Source of the DNA: Clostridia bacterium
GTDB lineage: Bacteria; Bacillota; Clostridia; HGM11514
Assembly: GCA_900757255.1 (NCBI GenBank)
Contig: CAAENE010000128.1
Location: 1-10,767 of the forward strand
DNA length: 10,767 bases
Reading direction: 5' to 3'
Shown: one piece after another, positions 5,662 through 10,767 of the stretch
Position numbering within the stretch: the first letter of the stretch is position 1
How the letters are laid out: each line of letters starts with the position of its first letter
Position numbers and translations under genes: made by a program
Notes under the pieces: model-generated
The model's input: the letters and a program-made list of their open reading frames with translations, nothing else
What the model was told of the DNA's origin: nothing
The model's database searches: none

Positions 5662-7104
5662 ATGAAGCTTTCCAGTTTGCTATTGAAAGAAGAAATCGTA
5701 CAACTAATTGGAAACGATACAGAGATAAGAAAAATCTGTTATGATTCCCGTAAAGTGAAACCTGGCGACGTATTCGTCTGTATCCCAGGCTACAGTGCGG
5801 ACGGTCATGAATATGCGCAAAAGGCGGAACAGGCGGGCGCAGCTGCAATCGTCTGTGAACATGACGTACCGGTATCCGTTCCTCGCGCGATTGTAAAAAA
5901 CGCCCGGCGTATGCTCGCATTTATGGCGGTATGCTATTATGGCAGGCCTTCGGATAAATTTAATCTGATCGGCGTTACCGGAACAAACGGCAAAACAAGT
6001 ACGACCTACATGCTCAAAAGTATTTTTGAAGAGGCAGGCTTTAAAGTAGGTCTGATCGGAACCAATCAGAATATGATTGGAGATAAAATCATTCACAGCG
6101 ACCATACAACACCGGAATCTCTTGACTTACAAGAGCTTTTCGCCAAAATGGCAAAGGAAAAAGTGGATTATGTCGTGATGGAGGTATCCTCCCATTCGCT
6201 GGAGCTGGACCGGGTAGCGTTTTGTAACTTTAAGTTTGCAATTTTTACCAACCTTACCCAGGATCATCTTGATTTTCACGGCACTATGGATCATTACGTC
6301 AGAGCAAAAGCAAAATTATTTCAAATGTGTAAAGTCGGGATCATAAACGAAGACGATCCACATTATGATGAATTGATGTGCGGCGCGGGCTGTTCTGTGA
6401 TTGGGTATGGAATTGAGCGGGGCAGCGATGTCAAGGCAAAAAATATTTATATGAACCATAACGGCGTGAGCTTTGAATGCGAGTTGCCGATTGGAGATAT
6501 CAAATTTACCTCCCCTATTCCAGGCAGATTTACGATATATAACATGCTCGGCGCTATAGCGGCATGTTTTTATGCCGGCGTCAATGTCCGGCATATCAAA
6601 GAAGGTCTGTCTCAAATCGAAGGCGTCAAGGGCAGGATCGAAACCGTCCCGACCGGACGGGAGTTTAATATTATCATTGATTACGCACACACACCGGACG
6701 GCGTTTATAATATCGTCAGTACTGTCCGGGAATTTGCACCGGGACGCGTTGTGACCTTATTTGGCTGCGGCGGAGACCGGGATCGGAAAAAACGGCCGAT
6801 CATGGGTAAAATAGCCGGTGAACTGTCAGATTTTTTGATTGTAACCTCCGATAACCCGAGGACTGAAAATCCGTCAAAAATCATTGAGGATATCATGTCC
6901 GGAGTACAGGAAACAAAATGCCCTTATATTATCATTGAGAACCGGAAAGACGCCATCCGGTATGCCATTGAGCATGCACAAAAGGACGATACCATCATTT
7001 TAGCCGGTAAGGGACACGAAACTTACCAGATATTAAATACCGGCAAAATTCATTTTGACGAGCGGGAAGTTGTCCGGGACATTCTGAACGAGCAAATCAG
7101 CTGA
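5662..7104 (+). CDS. murE: UDP-N-acetylmuramoyl-L-alanyl-D-glutamate--2,6-diaminopimelate ligase
   Basis: MurE is the cytoplasmic, ATP-dependent ligase that adds the third residue to the peptidoglycan stem peptide. The 480-residue protein shows the ATP loop GVTGTNGKTS (104-113, K111), HTTPESLDLQ, EVSSHSLELDRV, the LTQDHLDFHG segment, the likely carbamylated K216 in YVRAKAKLF, and D397-N-P-R400. The DNPR motif and the later GHETYQ are typical of enzymes that use meso-diaminopimelate rather than lysine. I start at ATG 5662 because MKLSSLLL matches the family N-terminus. The in-frame ATG at 5614 lies in the hairpin loop and has no ribosome site. Even at 5662 the Shine-Dalgarno is poor: AAAGG (5641-5645) is 16 bases away. 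That is unusual here and may mean the folded leader controls translation. Confidence 0.95.
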   Translation: MKLSSLLLKEEIVQLIGNDTEIRKICYDSRKVKPGDVFVCIPGYSADGHEYAQKAEQAGAAAIVCEHDVPVSVPRAIVKNARRMLAFMAVCYYGRPSDKFNLIGVTGTNGKTSTTYMLKSIFEEAGFKVGLIGTNQNMIGDKIIHSDHTTPESLDLQELFAKMAKEKVDYVVMEVSSHSLELDRVAFCNFKFAIFTNLTQDHLDFHGTMDHYVRAKAKLFQMCKVGIINEDDPHYDELMCGAGCSVIGYGIERGSDVKAKNIYMNHNGVSFECELPIGDIKFTSPIPGRFTIYNMLGAIAACFYAGVNVRHIKEGLSQIEGVKGRIETVPTGREFNIIIDYAHTPDGVYNIVSTVREFAPGRVVTLFGCGGDRDRKKRPIMGKIAGELSDFLIVTSDNPRTENPSKIIEDIMSGVQETKCPYIIIENRKDAIRYAIEHAQKDDTIILAGKGHETYQILNTGKIHFDEREVVRDILNEQIS

Positions 7105-7117
7105 CGGCTGACGTCAG
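7101..7117 (+). other. Hairpin over the murE stop codon
   Basis: CTGACG (7101-7106) pairs with CGTCAG (7112-7117) around a GCTGA loop, covering the murE TGA at 7102-7104. The overlapping CTGACGTCAG (7108-7117) is also a perfect palindrome. It lies 3 bases before the murF ribosome site and would be unwound by ribosomes finishing murE. Confidence 0.4.
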
Positions 7118-7120
7118 TGC

Positions 7121-7136
7121 GGGGGTGAAATAATTG
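7121..7136 (+). promoter_or_regulatory. Shine-Dalgarno for the TTG start of murF
   Basis: GGGGGTGA (7121-7128) is 5 bases before the TTG at 7134, and no in-frame ATG or GTG lies at a better distance. The first residues, MVEVTVADICRWTGG, fit a MurF N-terminus, so TTG is accepted as the start. Confidence 0.75.
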
Positions 7137-8525
7137 GTAGAAGTCACTGTTGCAGATATCTGCCGGTGGACCGGCGGTTCGCCGGTCCATCTTGATACAA
7201 ATACAAAGATAGGTTCGGTCGGAACCGACAGCCGGAAAATTTCCGGCGGCATGTTGTTTATTGCTCTGAAAGGCGAACGGTTCGACGGCCATGATTTTCT
7301 AAAAAAGGCTGTTTTAAACGGCGCAGCTGCGGTGATGAGCGAGAAAGAATGCGGAACCCTTCCGGCGATTTTGGTCAAGGATACGCAGGCTGCCCTGCTC
7401 GATATGGCACGCGGATACCGCGCAATATTTGATATCCCTTTTGTGGGGATTTCGGGAAGTGTGGGCAAAACCACAACCAAGGAAACGGTGTACAATGTCC
7501 TTTCTCAAAAATATAATACCCTCAAAACAATCGGGAATTTTAATAATGAAATTGGACTGCCGCTGACGATTTTGAATCTCTCACACGAACATCAATGCGG
7601 CGTGATTGAAATGGGCATGAGCCATTTTGGGGAAATTTCGCGCCTCACATCGGTTGTACAGCCGAACGTTGCGGTACTGACCAACATCGGTATGTCCCAT
7701 ATCGAAAATCTCGGCTCACAGGAAGGGATTTTAAAGGCAAAATTAGAAATCATCGAAGGGCTCGCCCCAGACGGGACACTCGTCGTCAACGGCGATGACC
7801 CCTATCTGTGGGGCTGCCGCAATACGCTTTCCTGCCGTGTGCTGACCTATGGGGTTGAAAACAAAAACTGTGATTTTATTGCAGAGGATATCGATTACCA
7901 GTTTGACAGTATTTCGTTTACGATAAAAACGCCGGACAGCTCGTACCCGGCTGTCATGAATGCAGTCGGGGCGCACAATGTATACAACGGCCTTGCGGCG
8001 GCGGTATGCGGCAGGCTGTTGGGCATAAGTGATACGGATACGGCAGCAGGCCTTGCTGAAAGGCAGGAGACCAAAATGCGGCTGAATGTGGTGGACTGTG
8101 ACGGTTTTTCCATGATCGAGGATTGTTACAATGCCAGTCCGGATTCCATGCTGGCAGCATTGCAGGTATTGATGAAGGCGGGGGGAACCCGTAAAATTGC
8201 GGTATTAGCCGATATGCTGGAAATGGGAGAACACAGCAAGAGCGCGCACAGCAAGGTAGGCAAAGCTGTTGCAGTACAGGATGTTGACTCTTTAATTACC
8301 TTTGGTGAAATGGGAAAAGTCATAGCCCTGTCCGCGGTAGAAAACGGTATGAATCCGCAGAAGGTGCATTCCTTTTCCGAGAAGGAAAGTATCTATGATT
8401 TGCTGGAGCATTTCATTCAAAAGGGAGACGTTGTTTTGGTCAAAGGGTCGCGCGGCATGAAAATGGAAACTGTCTGCCAAAGGCTCAAGGATTTAAAGAT
8501 AGAACAAAAGCAAAAAATGGAGTGA
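7134..8525 (+). CDS. murF: UDP-N-acetylmuramoyl-tripeptide--D-alanyl-D-alanine ligase
   Basis: MurF ligates the D-Ala-D-Ala dipeptide to the UDP-MurNAc-tripeptide, finishing the cytoplasmic pentapeptide precursor. The 463-residue protein has the normal length. Its ATP loop is GISGSVGKTTTK (105-116, K112), followed by IGNFNNEIGLPLTIL, VIEMGMSHFGEI, NIGMSHIENLG with the ILKAKLEI lysine segment, VNGDDP, the C-terminal-domain motif EDCYNASPDSM, LADMLEMGEHS and KGSRGMKME near the end. These match MurF and not MurC, MurD or MurE. The N-terminal domain (about 1-95) is the MurE/MurF-type substrate-binding fold. It starts at TTG, rarer than ATG. The gap to murE is 29 bases and to mraY 4 bases, so the three genes are almost surely one transcript. 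Confidence 0.96.
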   Translation: MVEVTVADICRWTGGSPVHLDTNTKIGSVGTDSRKISGGMLFIALKGERFDGHDFLKKAVLNGAAAVMSEKECGTLPAILVKDTQAALLDMARGYRAIFDIPFVGISGSVGKTTTKETVYNVLSQKYNTLKTIGNFNNEIGLPLTILNLSHEHQCGVIEMGMSHFGEISRLTSVVQPNVAVLTNIGMSHIENLGSQEGILKAKLEIIEGLAPDGTLVVNGDDPYLWGCRNTLSCRVLTYGVENKNCDFIAEDIDYQFDSISFTIKTPDSSYPAVMNAVGAHNVYNGLAAAVCGRLLGISDTDTAAGLAERQETKMRLNVVDCDGFSMIEDCYNASPDSMLAALQVLMKAGGTRKIAVLADMLEMGEHSKSAHSKVGKAVAVQDVDSLITFGEMGKVIALSAVENGMNPQKVHSFSEKESIYDLLEHFIQKGDVVLVKGSRGMKMETVCQRLKDLKIEQKQKME

Positions 8526-8529
8526 ACAT

Positions 8530-9507
8530 ATGAATATATTACTTTTTGCGGCAGCAGCTTTTTTGATTGTCCTGCTGCTGGGGCCTGTTGTAATACCCTT
8601 TCTGCGCCGTCTGAAATTCGGTCAGGAAATTCGGGAAATCGGGCCGAACTGGCATAAAAACAAGGCGGGTACGCCGACCATGGGCGGGCTGATGTTCCTG
8701 CTGGCAATCGCAATCATCGGTTTTTTGATGGCGGTGTTCCGGCATTTGGATATCCGTGCGTTCCTGCTGATTTTAACGGCAATGGCCTTTGGCATCATCG
8801 GCCTGATCGACGATTATATCAAGGTGGCAATGAAGCGGAACCTGGGGTTGACTTCCATTCAGAAGTTTTCCCTCCAGCTGCTGGTCGCGGTGGTGTTTGT
8901 ATTCCTGTTAAAGTATTATAACCTGATTCATACTCAGATTATCTTTCCGTTTATTGATACGCCCTGGGATATGGGCTGGCTGTATTATCCGTTTGCAGTG
9001 TTTGTCATACTGGCCGGGGTCAATGCAGTCAATCTGACCGACGGCCTGGACGGTCTGGCTTCGTCCATCACCCTGATTGTATGCATAGTCATCGGGTATA
9101 TCGCATATTTTTTAGGAGAGCAGCTTTTGGGTACGGAACAGACATTTCTGACTGTCCTGTCCTTCTCTGTGGCCGCAATGTGCGCTGGATTTTTAGTGTA
9201 TAACCATTATCCGGCAAAGGTATTTATGGGAGATACCGGCTCACTGTTTTTAGGCGGATTTGTGAGCTGCGCGGTGATTATTCTCAATATTCCGGTCTTT
9301 CTGATATTAATTGGAATTATCTACTTTATTGAAACATTGTCTGTCATTATCCAGGTAATCAGCTTTAAACTGACCGGGAAAAGGGTGTTTAAAATGAGCC
9401 CCATCCACCACCACTTTGAAATGTGCGGCTGGAGCGAAGTGAAAATCGTCCTGGTCTTTTCGGCGGTGACGCTGGCGGCAGGCCTGATTGCAATTCTATC
9501 TCTGTAG
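8530..9507 (+). CDS. mraY: Phospho-N-acetylmuramoyl-pentapeptide-transferase
   Basis: MraY is the integral membrane enzyme that moves phospho-MurNAc-pentapeptide from UDP to undecaprenyl phosphate, making lipid I. The 325-residue sequence is hydrophobic throughout with about ten membrane segments. Diagnostic motifs are GTPTMGGLMFL, the aspartate pair D94-D95 in GLIDDYIKV, NAVNLTDGLDGLA, NHYPAKVFMGDTGSLFLGG with D235, and the H293-H294-H295 motif in SPIHHHFEMCGWSE. These correspond to the metal- and substrate-binding residues of the family. The start follows GGAGTGA (8519-8525), which overlaps the murF stop, so translation is likely coupled. murD usually follows mraY in dcw clusters, but here the SEDS gene follows after 18 bases. 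Confidence 0.97.
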   Translation: MNILLFAAAAFLIVLLLGPVVIPFLRRLKFGQEIREIGPNWHKNKAGTPTMGGLMFLLAIAIIGFLMAVFRHLDIRAFLLILTAMAFGIIGLIDDYIKVAMKRNLGLTSIQKFSLQLLVAVVFVFLLKYYNLIHTQIIFPFIDTPWDMGWLYYPFAVFVILAGVNAVNLTDGLDGLASSITLIVCIVIGYIAYFLGEQLLGTEQTFLTVLSFSVAAMCAGFLVYNHYPAKVFMGDTGSLFLGGFVSCAVIILNIPVFLILIGIIYFIETLSVIIQVISFKLTGKRVFKMSPIHHHFEMCGWSEVKIVLVFSAVTLAAGLIAILSL

Positions 9508-9525
9508 TCCTGAAAGGAAATCAAA

Positions 9526-10623
9526 ATGGCTAAAAAAACAGGAAAGTTTGACTATTATTTATTTTTAATCATCATGTGCCTGCTGCTGTTCGGGCTGGTC
9601 ATGGTATTTTCCGCAAGTTCGCCAATGTCCCTTGAGACTTACGGAAACTCTTACCATGTGGTCATACGTCAGTTTATGTGGGCAGTACTGGGCTTTGGTA
9701 TCATGATTTTCCTGTCGCAATACGATTATCACAAACTGGGCAAATATTCGTTTGCTATCCTGATTATTTGTTTTATTCTGCTGGCCGCCGTATTGGTCGT
9801 CGGCCAAGAGGTCAAGGGGGCAAAGCGCTGGCTGGGCGTCGGCGGCTTTACTATTCAGCCCTCTGAGTTTGCCAAGTTTGCAATGATCGTATTTTTATCA
9901 TTTTCCGTTTCAAAGAATGCGGATAAATTGAAAAATTTCGGAAAAGGTCTATTCCCCTATCTATTATTAGTCGGCGCTGTCTGCGGTATGGTACTGCTTG
10001 AAAAGCATCTCAGCGGTACCGTCGTTGTCGCCGGTGTAAGTATGCTGATCCTATTTATCGGGGGCGCAAAATTCTCGCATTTTGTATGCCTGGGCGGTCT
10101 TGCAGGCGCCGCGGGCGTGGCGGCAATTGCGCTGGAACCTTACCGAATGGAACGAATTGTTACATTTATGGACCCATTCAAATACAAGATGGATGAAGGA
10201 TGGCAGATTATTCAGTCCCTTTACGCAATCGGCTCAGGAGGTATTTTTGGACTCGGACTTGGGCAGAGCCGGCAAAAATACCTGTATATTCCCGAACCGC
10301 AGAACGACTTTATTTTCTCTATCATCTGTGAAGAGCTTGGCTTTATCGGCGCGGCTCTGGTTATCGTTTTATTTATCCTGCTGATTTGGCGGGGCGCTAA
10401 AATCGCTATGACGGCGCCCGATAAATTCGGCTCACTGCTGGCTTTTGGATTTACCGGCCTCATTGCGATTCAGGTATTGATAAATATCGCAGTTGTAACC
10501 TCATCCATGCCGGTTACCGGAATGCAGCTTCCGTTCTTCAGTGCGGGCGGTTCGTCTCTGGTATTCATCATGGCCGGAATGGGCGTGCTGCTCAATGTAT
10601 CCAAACAATGCAAAAAAGGGTAA
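9526..10623 (+). CDS. ftsW: SEDS peptidoglycan glycosyltransferase FtsW/SpoVE
   Basis: SEDS proteins polymerise glycan strands from lipid II at the outer face of the membrane together with a class B PBP. This 365-residue protein has about ten membrane segments. Its family marks include VFSASSP near residue 30, GAKRWLGVGGFTIQPSEFAK (98-117), the long extracellular loop with DPFKYKMDEGWQIIQSLYAIGSGG, YIPEPQNDFIFSIICEELGF with the essential aspartate at D261, and the C-terminal MPVTGMQLPFFSAGGSS. Position in the dcw cluster argues for FtsW or SpoVE over RodA; the sequence alone does not separate the two. Its likely partner is the PBP encoded at 3403. The ribosome site AAAGGA (9513-9518) is 7 bases before the ATG. 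The protein is full length, but murG, which commonly follows, is not seen: a structured GC-rich segment begins right after the stop. Confidence 0.94.
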   Translation: MAKKTGKFDYYLFLIIMCLLLFGLVMVFSASSPMSLETYGNSYHVVIRQFMWAVLGFGIMIFLSQYDYHKLGKYSFAILIICFILLAAVLVVGQEVKGAKRWLGVGGFTIQPSEFAKFAMIVFLSFSVSKNADKLKNFGKGLFPYLLLVGAVCGMVLLEKHLSGTVVVAGVSMLILFIGGAKFSHFVCLGGLAGAAGVAAIALEPYRMERIVTFMDPFKYKMDEGWQIIQSLYAIGSGGIFGLGLGQSRQKYLYIPEPQNDFIFSIICEELGFIGAALVIVLFILLIWRGAKIAMTAPDKFGSLLAFGFTGLIAIQVLINIAVVTSSMPVTGMQLPFFSAGGSSLVFIMAGMGVLLNVSKQCKKG

Positions 10624-10767
10624 TAACCTCGCTAAGATGTGACCAAGGGGCCAGACCCTCCTCCCGCCTCGCGAGGTTGACGCGTACCCGTTAGGGTGAA
10701 CGCCGTTTACGATGACTACTCCGCCTAAGCTCGTACCTCGCCAAAGCGGAGTACGTCCCTGTATCAC
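10624..10767. ncRNA. Candidate structured RNA or mobile-element end after ftsW, cut by the window edge
   Basis: These 144 bases are about 59% G+C by hand count, richer than the genes before them, and have no convincing gene. Three helices can be drawn in a row. AACCTCGC (10625-10632) pairs with GCGAGGTT (10671-10678). GCGTACCC (10682-10689) pairs with GGGT (10694-10697) and ACGC (10700-10703) around a GTTA loop. TACTCCGC (10717-10724) pairs with GCGGAGTA (10746-10753). Such dense complementarity is typical of a structured RNA. One hypothesis is an omega-RNA (HEARO-type) or guide-RNA scaffold at the end of an IS200/IS605-related element, inserted just after ftsW. I cannot confirm a family from memory, and the strand is undecided: the plus strand would fit an omega-RNA lying before an IscB/IsrB gene to the right, while the minus strand is the G-rich one. 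Confidence 0.4.

Noticed and set aside
10501..10767. Minus-strand open frame crossing the ftsW 3' end and the structured segment
   Set aside because: Half of it is antisense to conserved ftsW and the rest is the self-complementary segment. It matches no protein family I know.
1..10767. CRISPR arrays, tRNA, rRNA or defence genes
   Set aside because: No regularly spaced repeats other than the MraZ boxes, no cloverleaf sequences and no unassigned large gene were found; all long frames belong to rpsB and the dcw cluster.

Overview
The window carries most of a division and cell wall (dcw) cluster from a Gram-positive bacterium, read left to right, with a divergent ribosomal protein gene at the left edge. 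Strong AGGAGG/AGGTG-type Shine-Dalgarno sequences, consensus sigma-A promoters, a PASTA-tailed class B penicillin-binding protein, an FtsL of Firmicute type and a meso-diaminopimelate-type MurE point to a Clostridia-class Firmicute of moderate GC. I infer an Oscillospirales-like lineage, but this rests on general resemblance and was not tested.

Layout: (1) 1-587, minus strand: 5' part of rpsB (ribosomal protein S2), cut by the window edge. (2) 588-1379: a 792-base divergent intergenic region with the rpsB promoter and leader, an AT-rich stretch with no gene, then the mraZ promoter, four MraZ-box repeats at an exact 10-base period and a hairpin in the mraZ leader. (3) 1380-3276: mraZ, rsmH and ftsL, tightly packed. 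(4) 3277-3402: a good intrinsic terminator or attenuator, then a perfect 15-base palindrome and a stem-loop. (5) 3403-5580: a SpoVD/FtsI-type transpeptidase with two PASTA domains. (6) 5581-5661: a strongly folded leader before murE. (7) 5662-10623: murE, murF, mraY and a SEDS glycosyltransferase (ftsW/spoVE), with gaps of 4 to 29 bases. (8) 10624-10767: a GC-rich (about 59%), highly self-complementary, apparently non-coding segment where murG would usually be expected.

The genes form one pathway. MraZ probably represses its own operon through the boxes just after the promoter. RsmH methylates 16S rRNA. MurE and MurF finish the UDP-MurNAc-pentapeptide, and MraY loads it on the lipid carrier to give lipid I. 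The SEDS protein polymerises glycan from lipid II and its partner class B PBP cross-links it, with FtsL as divisome scaffold. murD is not between mraY and ftsW, and murG is not seen before the window ends.

Most of the window is an ordinary core locus. The parts worth a second look are non-coding: the structured segment after ftsW (possibly the end of a mobile element or an RNA such as an omega-RNA, unproven), the two interlocking stems before murE, the terminator inside the cluster before the PBP gene, and alternative hairpins in the rpsB leader. On the protein side, the PBP combines SpoVD-like cysteines with a double PASTA tail.
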